Made by a program: the position numbers and the translations under genes. This document shows, piece by piece, positions 43,486 to 56,057 of a stretch of DNA of 64,000 nt (its first letter is position 1; every line of letters starts with the position of its first letter). The notes under the pieces are model-generated. The model made no database searches. It was not told where the DNA came from and worked only from the letters and a program-made list of their open reading frames with translations. The stretch comes from Maylandia zebra (taxonomy: Eukaryota; Chordata; Actinopteri; Cichliformes; Cichlidae), in the NCBI RefSeq assembly GCF_041146795.1, contig NC_135170.1, positions 4,082,533-4,146,532 on the forward strand, in the 5' to 3' direction.

Positions 43486-45442
43486 AGAGGGGAAACATGT
43501 TTGCACACTTTGTAGCACCAGCTACAGATGTGATCTGACATCAGGCAGTGAGCAGTCTACATGTTTGGGGGATAAAACCCAGCATTTACCCCTCAAGGTG
43601 TTAATAAAAACACTCGAGGTTAGGGTGTGACTTTTTGTTTTGGTTTGAAGAGCCGTACACTCGGGCAACCTGCCGAGCCTTCTCCATCACTCAGCATTAC
43701 CTGCGGTATGCTTACGCGAGCAAACTGCTAATTGTTGCAAAAGAGTCTCACATATGAAGAACTAACAGCAAATCTGACCTTTAGTGCATCTAAATGTGGC
43801 AAAGCCTTTGTCATCTCTAACAAATGTTTGGTTTTTACTGTGAAATATCCAAATAAATGTCTGGATTCATACATTAAATGGATTAAAGCGTGTGGTTCTC
43901 ATTCATTATCTCTGTAACTCAGACGTCTCTACATTCAAATGACAGTTGAGAATGTTAAAAATTCAGCGGACAACCAAATCAAAATGAATCTTGCATTCTT
44001 ATAACAAGGAGCATTTTTCATTCTTTGTATGTTTGTGTTTTGGACAATTGAATCAATATACGACACTTCAAAAGGACCTGAGTGTCAGCGCAACACAATC
44101 GGCTAAACTTCAGGTGTGCAGTGTCTCCACACTTTTCACTGTCACGTCCTGTGTGTGACAGACATGAATGACCTCTGCTGTGGTGCTCCCTGTTTTCTTT
44201 GAGCACTACATTTACACATTTAAGAGTATTACCCTCAAATGTGTTTGGATTTGTCAATGTGTGAGTCGTCTACTAAGCCTAAAGCTACAAGTCACTAATG
44301 TGACTCCTGGAAAAGTAAATGTTCTTTCATGTAAAGAGATGAAATCAGCACGTGTATTCACTTTAATATTACATCCTCGGGGGGGAGGCTAAGTATTTTG
44401 CAGCAGCTTGGTATTGAACTGCAAACCTTCCAATTAGTAGAACTGAACTACAGCAACCCCAACTCAACTGTTCAGCCAGGACAAGCAGTGCTTGTCTAGT
44501 CAGTTATACCAAAGCATAAGTGATGTGCTTCTACATCACTGCCATCTTGAGGCTGCAGTCAGCTATCGTCTCTCCAAGCACACTTCTCTTGGACGCTATT
44601 AGAAACTCTAGTGTCTCTATTTCCCAGGCGTCTTTAGCTTTTTGTATGCAGACAACCTGATTTTCCATTTCAGTGTTTAAAAATCACAGGTTAACATATG
44701 TGGTGAACACATTTCAGCTTTACAGGAGTAACTGAAGATGACTGAAAATAATCTTTAATGAATACATTGTTTCTTCTTTTGTGTAGGGGAGACCGGGGAT
44801 AGTTGTAACGTGGGTCAGTTGTAACACTTCCAGTTTCTCCAATCAGGGCTAAGTTTCAAATGATGTGACTCATCCTGTGCATGCCCAACTCAGTTCTGCT
44901 ATCACATGTGAAAAATCAGCACATTTTGTCAAACACAGACAATTTAACACGAAAAAAAGTCATTTGTATGCCAAAAAGTACGTTTTTCTACTTTATTTCA
45001 ATTTCTAATAGCATTATCTGCTTTGCAGTTAAACTCATCAAACTTAAATTATGTTATTTGTATGTCTATGGGGATATATTCTGTGTAGGTCTTTAGTGCT
45101 AATGTTTTAGCCGTTGGCTGTAATGTTAGCTAGTTCATGGCTATAGGAGTCTGGGTCAGTTGTAACAGCTACAGTCGGGGTCAGTTGTAACAATAACGCA
45201 GATGTTACAACTTACCACACTATTACTTTAACTTATATTAAACAAGTTGGGGCAACGACATCAGCAGAGAGAGGTTCACTGGTCGCATTTGTATATGTGG
45301 TTAATGCCATTGGCAACACAATTCCTCCACTGTTTGTGTTCCCACACATACATTATGCAGACCACTGTGTCAGAGATGGACCAGTAGGAAGTACTGGTAG
45401 TGGAAATAAATCAGGATGGGTGCAAGAAACAGATTTCCTCAT

Positions 45443-45674
45443 TGTAATGGTGGGCGGTAATAACCAGTCCTCATGAAGAACAGTGCTCTTTAATGAATTC
45501 AGCACAGACTAACATCCAAGGGATAGCAGTGACACACATCGGCTATCAGCTAGCCACCTAACTGTATTCTATCTCTTTCTATTCTCTAAACCTTTTCCGG
45601 CTCCGCTTTACCTCTTATTTTGCGACACCACCCTCTAGTGGTGCAATATGATATAAACATTACGGAACACAACA
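45443..45674 (-). repeat. Gypsy 3' LTR
   Basis: 232 bp, TG..CA, preceded by CTCAT. The sequence appears the same as 51018-51249. Confidence 0.95.
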
Positions 45675-46385
45675 TCTCCTCTCTCTTTATAAAACGAGTT
45701 CACCAAATAGCATAGTACAGAAATAAAGTAATTCACTGTTTAGCAAACCAAACATACACTGGTGAACTTAAATGTCGCAATAGTTATAACATCAGAATAC
45801 TACAGCTAGAAAAGCTAAATAAGCCTGACATTGTAAAATGAAAAGAAATTATTCCCGTTTTTCCATTACAATATTTTTCTCTAGTGCATTGGTGACAGGA
45901 AATCAGTTCTTCTTAAACCCAAAATAGAACAAGTAATGACATTTCTCTAATGTCCTTTTCAAGCAACCTATTATGGTACAATATAGTCTTTGTGCCAACG
46001 AGGCTTGTACTTGACGCGTGGCAGTCTTCTAGCAGTAGGTGAGCCAGTCTGGGTGTGGTGCAACCTAGCAGTGTCAGCGTTCTTTTCAGTCACTGGGCGA
46101 CAGCGTGCTAGATGAGTGGCATTCCAAATCTTCCCATCACTCAGCAAGAAGGCATTCGAGCCTGTGGCTTTTGTTACTGTTACAGGAGGGGTAAATCTGG
46201 GATGTCCTTTAGGGACATGGTGGGGTTTCCTTATCCTCACACTCTCTCCTGGTAGAAAAGAAGGTTTCCGTGCGTGACGCCTACCATCAGTGTAACGTTG
46301 CATTTTCAACTGATATTTCTGAACTGAGCGACGTGCAACGTCATCCAGTGGAGACACAGCAGGAGGCAAAGGGAGGACATCCAGT

Positions 46386-46612
46386 TTAAATCAAATCAAA
46401 TCACTTTTATTGTCACATCACATGTGCAGGTACATTGGTACAGCACATGTGAGTGAAATTCTTGTGTGCGAGCTTCACAAGCAACAGAGTTGTGCAAAAT
46501 ACAATAATGTAAACAAGCAAAATACAAGAATGGCTACATCTGAAACTAATAAATATATGTACAATATATAATAGTATATGCATTTCTGGATGTGTATACT
46601 AAATATTTTTCT

Positions 46613-46660
<48 letters not shown>

Positions 46661-46735
46661 ACATATTTTACAAATTAAATAGAGTAAACAATAAATAAAA
46701 TATATAAAATAAATAAAATAAAATAAAGTACACAT
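46386..46735 (-). mobile_element. Rex1-like LINE 3' fragment nested in the Gypsy fossil
   Basis: Reverse complement of the 3' UTR and ATTTG tail of the LINE at 29749-33340, with a GT tract at 46614-46657. It is 5'-truncated and inserted in the integrase end of the host element, in the same orientation. Confidence 0.9.
46614..46657. repeat. (GT)n microsatellite
   Basis: A 44-bp GT tract, homologous to the longer tract at 150-210. Confidence 0.95.
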
Positions 46736-49394
46736 CTTCCTGCCATACAGGAGTTCATAGGGAGCGAGGGAAGTAGTTGCATGCTGTGTTGCACGGTAAA
46801 CTTGAAGCCAATCCAGCACAGTCGCCTTCCATGGTTTCGACTGCTGGATTGCTGTCTGGATACAGGTGTGGAGAGCACGATGAAACCGTTCGATTGCTCC
46901 GTTTGAAGCTGAGTAGTAGACAGATGTTCTGCTGTGGGAGATGCCTCTATCCTGGAGGAATGAGGTGAACATTACAGAGGTGAACTGTGTACCATTGTCA
47001 GTCACGATGTTCTCTGGGTTGCCATGACGACTAAAGACAGATGAGAGAAACTGAATGACATCATCAGTAGTAGCAGAAGGTGAAAAGGCAAGCTCAGGCC
47101 ATTTGGAGTAGTAGTCAGTCAATGTTATGACATATCTACAAGCAGGTATAGCAGTATCAAAAGGCCCAACAATGTCAAGACCAAATTTTTTCCACGGTCC
47201 ATCAGGCAGTGGGACGGGTTGGAGAGGAGCAGGGTTAGTATGTGCAGTTTTGTCATTGGACTGACAGAGGAGGCATGAGGTTATGGCAGACTGAACTTGT
47301 GAGTCCATTTTTGGCCACCAGTAGAGGTCTCGTAGTCTTTGTTTTGTGCGCACAATCCCTTGATGACTTTCATGTGCCAGTGCAATCAGTTTAAGTCTCA
47401 CTGAAAGTGGTGCAATGAGCCTTGAGCCTCTGAGAACATAATCACTTAGGGTTGAAAGTTCATTACGGATTTTGTAGTAAGGTGCAAGCGTGACATCAAG
47501 TGCTTTGATTGAGGCAGGCCAGTCGCTTTGTATTTGTGAACGCAAAGCAACCAGTTCAGGGCAAGTTGAACAGGCAGAGTCAAAGTCCGCAACAGGAAGA
47601 GAGGACATGGCAGCAGAAACTTGGGCTACCATTTCATGATCTGCATCTGATGTAGGATGGGAAGAAACAGGCAGGGGCAGGCGAGAGAGACAGTCAGCTG
47701 TATAGTTCTGAGAACCTGGGCGGTAAATAACATCATAGTCAAAACACAGGAGGCGGGCAGACCAGCGGGCGATGCGCATTCCAGCCCTATTAATCCCTTT
47801 GGTGCTCAGCAGTGTTGTCAGAGCTTGGTGGTCTGTCCGCAGAGTAAAACGTCGGCCCCACAAATACGTTCTCCATTTCTCTGCAGCCCACACACAAGCA
47901 TAAGCTTCTTTTTCAACAGTTGAGTACTTTTGTTCTGTTGCAGACAGTGTGCGGGAAGCAAACGCCACAGGTTTTTCTGTGGCATCAGGTTGCACTTGAG
48001 CAAATACAGCACCAAGCCCATAGTCACTTGCATCAGTAGAGATCACGACACGCAAGGCAGGGTCAAACAGTGCCAGGAGTTTTTTTACTTCTTCAAAGCT
48101 CGCTTGTGCATCTAAAGTCCATGTGAAGGTGTTCTTGTCATTAGCACAGGCAGGCATAGGGGCTACAACAGTTGCAAAGTTTGGCAAGAACTTGGAGTAC
48201 CATGACACCAAGCCCAGGAAGGATCTCAGAGCAACAGCATCAGATGGGGGAGGGGCTCTCAAAACAGCATCAATATGCTCCTCATCAGGAAGAATGCCAT
48301 CAGCAGTGACAACATGACCTAGGAAGCGTAGCGATGTCTTCCTAAAATGGCATTTGTTTTCGTTAAGCACAAGTCCAGCATCTTTGAGCTTCTGCAGGAC
48401 AGTGCTAAGGTTTTGGTCATGCTCAGCTGCACTTTTACTGTAGACAATAAGGTCATCCAGGTAGTTTTGGACACCTGGGAGGTTTTTAAGAATTTCAGCC
48501 ATCATTTTCTGAAAAGCTGAGGGGGCAGAGGCCAGTCCATAAGGTACTCTACAGAATCTGAAGAGTCCATCATGTGTAATGAATGCTGTCAAATCTCTGC
48601 TATCTTCATGCAGGGGCAGCTGGTAGTATGCATTTGCAAGATCAATTGTAGAAAACACTTTTGCACCCTGTAAGCTGGCAAACAATTCATCCACATGTGG
48701 TAAGGGGTAGCAATCAGTGATCACAGCTTTGTTTGGTTCACGGAGGTCTGCACACAGCCTTATTCCACCAGTTTTCCGTCCTGTCACAACAATTGGGGAT
48801 ACCCATGGTGATGCATCAATCCGTTCAATGACACCAGCTTTGAGTAAACGATCCAGTTCTGCTGAAACTGAAGCCCTCACAGCAAACGGGAGACGTCGCA
48901 GCTTCTGACGCACAGGTTTGACTGTTGGGTCAACTTTCACTTTATGCACAAAGGCACGCACACAGCCAATATCTGGGGCAGCAGGGATGCAAGAAGCAGG
49001 TGATGGGTTTGTAGACATCACAGAAGCAGTAGGATCAGTACATGGAGGTAGAACAGTATTGCCTGCAATGCTGACATTCAGCGCTTCCATCAGATCTCTT
49101 CCAAGAAGAGGAGTTCCTTTTCTTACAACAAAGAACACAGCTGAGGCAGATGCATTTCCTCTGCTCACTGTGACTTGCAGGCAGCCTAACACAGGGATTG
49201 TTTTCTTTGTGTATGTAACTAGTTGAAGGTCAGGTGGTTTTAGTGGCGTACCACTGAAGTGCTCTTCGTAGATGTGGTTAGGCAGGATAGAAACTGCAGA
49301 ACCTGTGTCCACAATCAGTTCAATATCCTTAGCTGATGACGTAGGTGTGCTCACATTTATGCTGCATTGCAATCCTTTTGATGCATGAGAAGGA

Positions 49395-50138
49395 TCTAGT
49401 AAGTAAGTAAGTAAGTAAAATTTATTTATATAGCACTTTTTTAAGACAAAACGCTGTTACAAAGTGCTTCACAAGAAAACATGTCAAACAAACAATATAG
49501 CAACATAAAGAAAGTATAAAAGCATATCAAAAAAGCAATAGTACAATATAAATATAAAATAAAACAACATGTTACGCATTAACATTTCCCAAATGCCTGT
49601 CTAAACAGATGAGTTTTAAGCTGTTTTTTGAAAGAAGCCATTGTATCGATGGTGCGTAGTGGGGGGGGTAAACCATTCCACAGTATAGGAGCCAGGGTTT
49701 GAAATGCGTGATCCCCCTTTGTTTTCAGACGAGTCCGTGGGATAGATAGACGACCGCTATCAGTGGATCTAAGAGTTCGCTTTGGAGAATAGGGCTGGAG
49801 AAGCTCCGAGATATAGATGGGGGCCCCACCTTGTAGAGACATAAACGTAAAGGTGAGGATTTTGAACTTATATCTATACTCAACCGGAAGCCAATGCAGG
49901 GATTTTAGTATAGGAGTGATATGGGAAAATTTATTGCTATGGGTCAAAAGCCTTGCTGCAGCATTCTGAACCGCTTGGAGCCGATTTAGTGAGGCCTTAG
50001 ATACGCAGGAAAAGAGTGCATTACAATAATCCAGCCGGGAGGAGATAAAGGCGTGGACAAGCATCTCCAGTTCGGTTGTGGAGACAATAGTCCTGAGTTT
50101 GGCAATATTTCTTAAGTGAAAAAATCTGTTAAGTAAAG
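49395..50138 (-). mobile_element. L2-type LINE 3' fragment nested in the Gypsy fossil
   Basis: Same insertion as 2947-3690: LINE C-terminal domain (FHLRNIAKLRT, SRLDYCNALFS, SLHWLPV) and a (TAAG)n-type tail. It lies between the gag and protease regions of the host element. Confidence 0.8.
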
Positions 50139-51017
50139 GACTGTGAGTTTTGGTAAATGGACTTCCCGTACATCTCTTGTCTTGGATGAGCAGCAGACAC
50201 GAGCAAAATGTCCAATTTTATGACACAGTTTACTAGTAGCTTTGGCAGCAGGACACTGACGAAAGTTGGCTAAATGACTGTTTGAACCACATCTAAAACA
50301 GTTCTTAGATGTTTTTGTTGCATGAGATGGCTTTGCAGGGTGAGCATTGTACTTATGTTTCCTCTGCATGGAGTGCGAGTGAGACTGCACAGCTTGGACT
50401 GGAGTACTGCTGTCTGCAGCTATGGATTTAGCTTGTTGGACTGCAGATTCCATTTGTGTTGCCAGTGTAACAGCTTTATCTAGTGTCAAATCAGGTTCAA
50501 GCAAGAGGCTTTCTCTTATGCTGGGGCTAGACACATGTTCAACTAGCTGATCACGGATCATTTCTTCTGTCCTGTCATCAAACTCACATTTAGAAGCAAG
50601 GTCACGCAAGCTGGCCACATACTGGATAACAGTCTCATGTGAAGCTTGTGTTCGCTGTCTGAAAGCATGTCTTTCCACAACAACATTTACCTTGGGTGAA
50701 AAGTATTGTTCTAGGGCAGTAACAGCAGAGGCAAAAGTGTCACCTGTATTTGGCAGTGAGTAGAAAATCCTTTGTCCCTCAGTTCCTAAGCAGTGAAGTA
50801 AAGTAGCTCTTCTTCATGCTTCAGGCCAAGCATTCCCTGTTGCATTGATCACAAGCAAATAATTGTTGAACATACGCATCCACATGTTGAATGGCAAAAG
50901 AGGGTCTCCAGGGCAAGGCAAAAACATCGGTGGCGGATGGACGTTTGCAGTCATGATGACTCGGCAAAAAAACTCAAAGCAGAGAAAAAAAACACGCAGG
51001 GTTACTCGTCGCCAAAA

Positions 51018-51249
51018 TGTAATGGTGGGCGGTAATAACCAGTCCTCATGAAGAACAGTGCTCTTTAATGAATTCAGCACAGACTAACATCCAAGGGATA
51101 GCAGTGACACACATCGGCTATCAGCTAGCCACCTAACTGTATTCTATCTCTTTCTATTCTCTAAACCTTTTCCGGCTCCGCTTTACCTCTTATTTTGCGA
51201 CACCACCCTCTAGTGGTGCAATATGATATAAACATTACGGAACACAACA
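51018..51249 (-). repeat. Gypsy 5' LTR
   Basis: 232 bp, TG..CA, followed by the CTCAT target duplication at 51250-51254. Confidence 0.95.
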
Positions 51250-51524
51250 CTCATCTTTCTGAAGCACTTTGCAAACCACACCAAGGTAAGCCATGAAAAA
51301 AAGTAATGGAATTGCGATGCTGGTGCACAGCTACATTTTTTCAGCTTCATTGTTATGTTCAAAGTTGGTGCAAGAGTTGTAGGTTATAATGCCCACTGAG
51401 CCAATGAGGCCAAACTCAAGGAAGACCAACCAAAATTAAGGAAATATTCAGTTGCAGAAAATTCCATAATTTGTCTTTTTTGGGGGGTTGGAATATGTTC
51501 AAAAGCTAGATTTCTGCATTCTGT

Positions 51525-51540
51525 CACACACACACACACA
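51525..51540. repeat. (CA)8 tract
   Basis: Short homologue of the CA arrays at 5077-5126 and 21569-21668. Confidence 0.9.
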
Positions 51541-52299
51541 GCTACATAAATGGCTCTAAGTGCATTCATGTGTTGAATAAACAAAGATTACATGTTAATG
51601 TTTTGTTAGTACTCTTATTTCATTGTGTTACATTTCACCCCAGGATATGTTACAACTAACCCAGACTATGGGGTTAATTGTAACATTTCACTCTTCGTGT
51701 TTGAGACCATACCATGCAATGGGTAATTGTGCTGCAGAGAAAGTAGCTGCACTATTTAATAGCAGAGACATGTAAATACTTTGCATTACATTTTGAATCC
51801 ACTACCTTAAAAGAGCTCCAATTTACAGACAGAAATGTCAAAGATGTGACAACTATCCCCGGTCTCCCCTACAGATGTATTACTCTACCGCTCTTTTATG
51901 TTTTTTCAACATTTTTGGCTCAGTTTTGCAGGTTAGTGTTTTGCTGTGTGTCTGAGCTGTTTTGGGAAATTAATTAAAAAACTTTAGTAACTCAAAACTC
52001 TGAAGACATTTAAGCAGACAAAAGAAGTGAAATAAAATACAAACGCGTTATTAAAGGTTTCCAAATCAACAAAGGGTCTCAGTAAATGTTCCAGACAAAT
52101 GTGCTCCACTGCAACAAGAAGCCGAATTCTTTACAACACACAAGTTTTCAGTGAAATTCTTTTAGTGGCTTTATTGTGCATTTGCATTTCATGAAGCTGT
52201 GGCTGACAGTAGTCCCCAACTGAATGATCATTGTGCTGGCTGCAGATTGAGCACGATGTGTGGAAAGCTTGTGGAAGTCACGGTTCAAGCAACGTGAGC

Positions 52300-55262
52300 C
52301 TAACCGCTCAGCTTCACCTCCACGGGGAAGTGGTCGCTGACAGCCAACGCCTGAGAGACAGAGAAACCGTTCTTTTAGTGGCTCACAGTTTGTGCTGCAG
52401 ACGGCTTCAGTTTCCACAGGTTTCTTTCCAGTGCTGAAAAACTCAACGTGCCTGCATGGTAATGCCATCACTACAGTATACACTGCATTATGATTTTGTT
52501 TGCATCTCTGTGGTCGTTACTACAGCCACTGCTTTACAAAGTTGCTCGATTTTCTGTAGCTCAAAGCTGATATTAAAAAAGCAAAAGTGCTTTAAAACTG
52601 CATGATTTCTGATGGGGCGACTGCTTTGCCCTTTGTGTAGAATGCCTCTCTTCTGATTGGAGCTCAGTAAACATTTTGCTGACGAGTCTATGGTCTCAGT
52701 TGCAGTGAATACAGCATTATGTTAACTTTTTATATTGACGTTTCCATTAGTGTCAGCGGGGAATGAGGCAGGTTGTGCTTTTTAGTTCAAATGAATTCTT
52801 ACAGAGATAAGGATTGAAATTCATCTGTTACCAGATCTTGTTTGAGATTCAGGTCCGTCATGTAGTTATACACCTTCGCACTATCTTTCACCACTCCTCT
52901 CATCATGTCCGCAGTGACCACAATCCTGCAAACACAGAAAGATGATTAGAGTTTAGAGTTTGCGTGCACACATCAGAACGACCTGCCACAATCTGTCTAC
53001 CTGTCGTAAGGGCAGACAGTTTGCGACACGGTAGTGTCGGCCGCATCAGTGATCAGCCAATGGAAAGTCTTGTCAGTGAAGATGCGGATCTGCTGCCAGT
53101 CAGACCCGGACACATAACTACAGCCTGCGTTGAAGTCACCCAGCAGCACGATGTCCCGCAGGGATAGTAGTGTGAGTCGCATTTACCGAATGTGTGTTTT
53201 TCCACCAAATAAATGATTTTTACTTGTAGGCTGTAAATACATCATTGTTCCAGCGAGCGCGGACATCTGCCACCACGTCATAGAGAGCATTTAGCTCCCG
53301 AACAGCTGATTCTGGGGAGGTGTGCTGAGGGATCAGAGTAAAGTCTCTCACAGCTACAGAAGAGAAGGGAACGAAGGAGTGTTGACAGTGACGGAGGCGC
53401 TTACACCGCATGAGAATGATAAAGGACTAGTGACTAACATGTCCCAGGAACTACCACGCACAAATGTTTGAATGAGGATTCACATCATTATCAGTGTGAT
53501 GCAGAAACAGCTGTATAACTCGAGCCACAGCACCTACCAGTGTGTTTGGAGGAGAACATTACGACAAACGGCTCCCTGCTAAAGGCGTCTTGTCCAGTTT
53601 CCTCCGGGCCGTCGTCATAGGTGTAGCTTTTTGCCACCGATACCAGCGCCTCCCTGTGGAGAAAATCACCACCTTTTCATTTGCTGCCAGTGTGTACTTC
53701 ATTTCTAAACATGTCCAGTTGCTTCTCGGGACAAATTTATTGTAGTTCTGCTTTTCCCCTTTTTTTAAATCACTTCTTCTGAATTCTGAGTGTGTATAAG
53801 ATGTATGTTTATGCCAGAACAAAGACGGAGGATTTGCCGTTAAATTACTTCAAACATGCCTCAAACACTACAAACATGCTGGAAATATATATTTTTAATC
53901 AAGTTGTTTTGAATGGTTATTTGAGAAACTTATGGGAGGTTCTTTAACCCTCTGAGGTCTAAGTGATGATGATGATCCAACACCAATCCTGACTTTAACC
54001 CCGGGCAACGTGAACAAGTCATTTTTATTTTTGTTAAATTGTTTGGCTTTAAGAAACAAAGAAAACAATCAAACTATTCACATTCTGCCATGAAAAAGAC
54101 TTTTTCCCTTTCTACAAAATACATATTTAGAGCAAGAACTAAAAATGCTTTTTACACGGCATCACTGCAACGAACCATGTTTTGTTGCAAACAGCCGCCC
54201 CTCCCTGAGCCTGACTCTGCCGGAGGTTTCTTCCTGTCAAAAGGGAGTTTTTCCTTCCCACTGTTGCCAAAGTGCTGCTCATAGGGGTCATTTGATTGTT
54301 GGGTTTTTCTCTGTATGTGTTATTGTAGGGTCTACCTGACAGTATAAAGCGCCTTGAGGCGACTCTTGTTGTGATTTGGCGCTGTGTAAATAAAATTGAA
54401 CTGAATAAATATCATTTCACTGTGTGTAGAGTAGAGACTTATTTTTTTCATCGTGGTGCACCTGTAAAGGAAGAGATATCGCTCTTTATAGGTGCTCGCA
54501 CCGAGAGGCTCGCTGACGATGTATTTGTACTGAGGAGAATCTCTGGGGGGAAACAAACACACACTTTTATGTTTCCATACGTTTGCATTTCATGCTCAGT
54601 GTTACTCTGAATGTTCCATGTTCGGTGTGTGGACTCACTTGTTGACGTACTCCATGAGTTTTTGGGTTGCTGAGAGATCACTGTCTCTGACCTCTTGGAT
54701 CAGAATGACGTCATAGCGTTGGACAATCTGCAAAACACAAATAAAAAATGAAAATGAATCAGCTGATTGTCCATCTTGCAACATCACGTTTGTTTATATT
54801 TTACCTTGCACGAAAAAATTCATGTGTTAAGCTTTAGATTGTAAAGGCAACGCTACAGCTGTTGCACATCCAGTTATTTCATTGATCATTCCTTAAGCAT
54901 AGAGGTGGGAATATTCTGGGAATATTCAGGTTTACTTCTGCAACAGGCCAAATCATCCAAAGCATTTCTCAAAATTCAGTTCAAACTATTTCAAAACGCA
55001 CACACAAGATAACACTTCTGGATTGGTTTTGAAAGCACTCTGACCCAAATTGCATTACAAATGGGTGGATGTAAACATTTTGTACAAACTGTCATATCTA
55101 CCAAAGAGGGAAAAGTCCCAGACCTTGGTAATGATGTTCATCAGAGTGGTGTTGGAGGCTTTGGTGTCTCCGAAGGATTTGATGTTAAAGGCTCCCAGCA
55201 GCAGCGAGTTAGAGAGATGCAGCAAGGTCAGAAAAAGCCCCAAAGTGCCCACCAAATGCATC
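52300..55262 (-). CDS. dnase1: Deoxyribonuclease I, copy C (exon 7 acceptor mutated)
   Basis: Same exon set as copy A. Coding exons: 55262-55124 (ATG at 55261), 54727-54639, 54542-54462, 53653-53538, 53353-53241, 53155-53001, 52925-52832, 52350-52300. Reading frames are open and all catalytic residues are present. The acceptor before exon 7 reads CTATCCCTGCGG, so AG is replaced by GG (53157-53156), exactly as in copy A, and exon 8 has the VVKDS version. The shared changes show A and C inherited them from one ancestor. Without a rescue site the mRNA would lose exon 7 and shift frame, removing the GDFN loop, Asp230 and His269, so this copy may also be a pseudogene. Confidence 0.88.
54182..54407 (+). 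mobile_element. LINE/SINE 3'-end relic in dnase1 intron, copy C
   Basis: Orthologue of the relics at 7765-7990 and 24301-24526. Confidence 0.7.
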
Positions 55263-56057
55263 CTACACCAAACAGGTCACATGTTAAAAATGACTTAGAA
55301 ATCACATGAAACACTGACGCTTACAAATGATTTCATATTTATTTTACACGTATGTATGCAAATGACTTCCCAGGTTATCAGGTTAATAATTTCCAGTTCC
55401 TGTGCATTAAAAACCGATTTGCAGGCTGAAGTAAGGCCTTTCCTTTCACTCCATATTTCTCTGTCATAAAGTCCAGTTTAACATGGAGGTTAGTCCAAAA
55501 CAAAGCGGCTCATGTTCCACCATCTGCTGAGAGCTCATGACATGAGAGTGAGAGACCTAACACCTGCTCCTCTGGATGTATTTTTGGCAGTTTATCTAAC
55601 ATGCTATTTAGCGCGTCGCTATTTGCAGCATGTTGCAAGGCTTGGTAAAATATTATCCTTTTAGGACAATATATTACTCTGTTGCCCTGGTTACACCGTC
55701 CTGGAGCTGTTGTGGAAGACCAAAGGTTGCCAAATATGGAAACAGAGAGCTGCATTTATACTGTGATGGTTTGCATGTGCTGCTGAAATGTGTTTGTAAA
55801 CGCACAATTACTGCAGGAAAAATGCACAAAAGTTACTGTAATGCTGCTGTAGCCTGAAACATCCACTCTAAACAAGAAACTGGCTCACAGTATTGCACCG
55901 AATACAGCTCAGATGTTTTTGTAGCGAGTGAGAGGTCCATACCTGCTCCTGTATGTCTGCACGGTGGAGACGCCTGAACTCGTGAATCTTCTGAAAGCTC
56001 CTGAAAAGCTTCTGAGCAGAATGGCGACCAGTGTCTCTTTTGAGGTTTTTATCTACC

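Larger units (their letters stand above)
45443..51249 (-). mobile_element. Gypsy (Ty3-like) LTR retrotransposon fossil with both LTRs
   Basis: A 5807-bp element with two 232-bp LTRs that look identical by eye and a 5-bp target duplication CTCAT (45438-45442, 51250-51254). On the minus strand: 5' LTR 51249-51018; a TGGCGACGAG primer-binding-like site next to it; gag with zinc-knuckle region near 50180-50300; protease DTGSA near 49310; reverse transcriptase YLDD near 48455; RNase H; integrase near 47000; a polypurine tract (AAAGAGAGAGGAGA) beside the 3' LTR. Two LINE fragments are nested inside it and it is broken. Identical LTRs imply a young insertion. It is shared with the copy at 1-4801. 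The Mag-like clade is possible but unproven. Confidence 0.93.
44786..51869 (+). mobile_element. pogo-type DNA transposon P3, split by the Gypsy fossil
   Basis: Left part 44786-45442 and right part 51250-51869, with the same inverted repeats and TA flanks as P2. The Gypsy fossil interrupts the DDE-domain frame after QETDFLI. It separates unit B from unit C. Confidence 0.85.

Noticed and set aside
45443-51249. Two independent Gypsy insertions at P1 and P3
   Set aside because: Same target base, same nested LINE fragments at the same positions and near-identical sequence show one insertion copied by segmental duplication.
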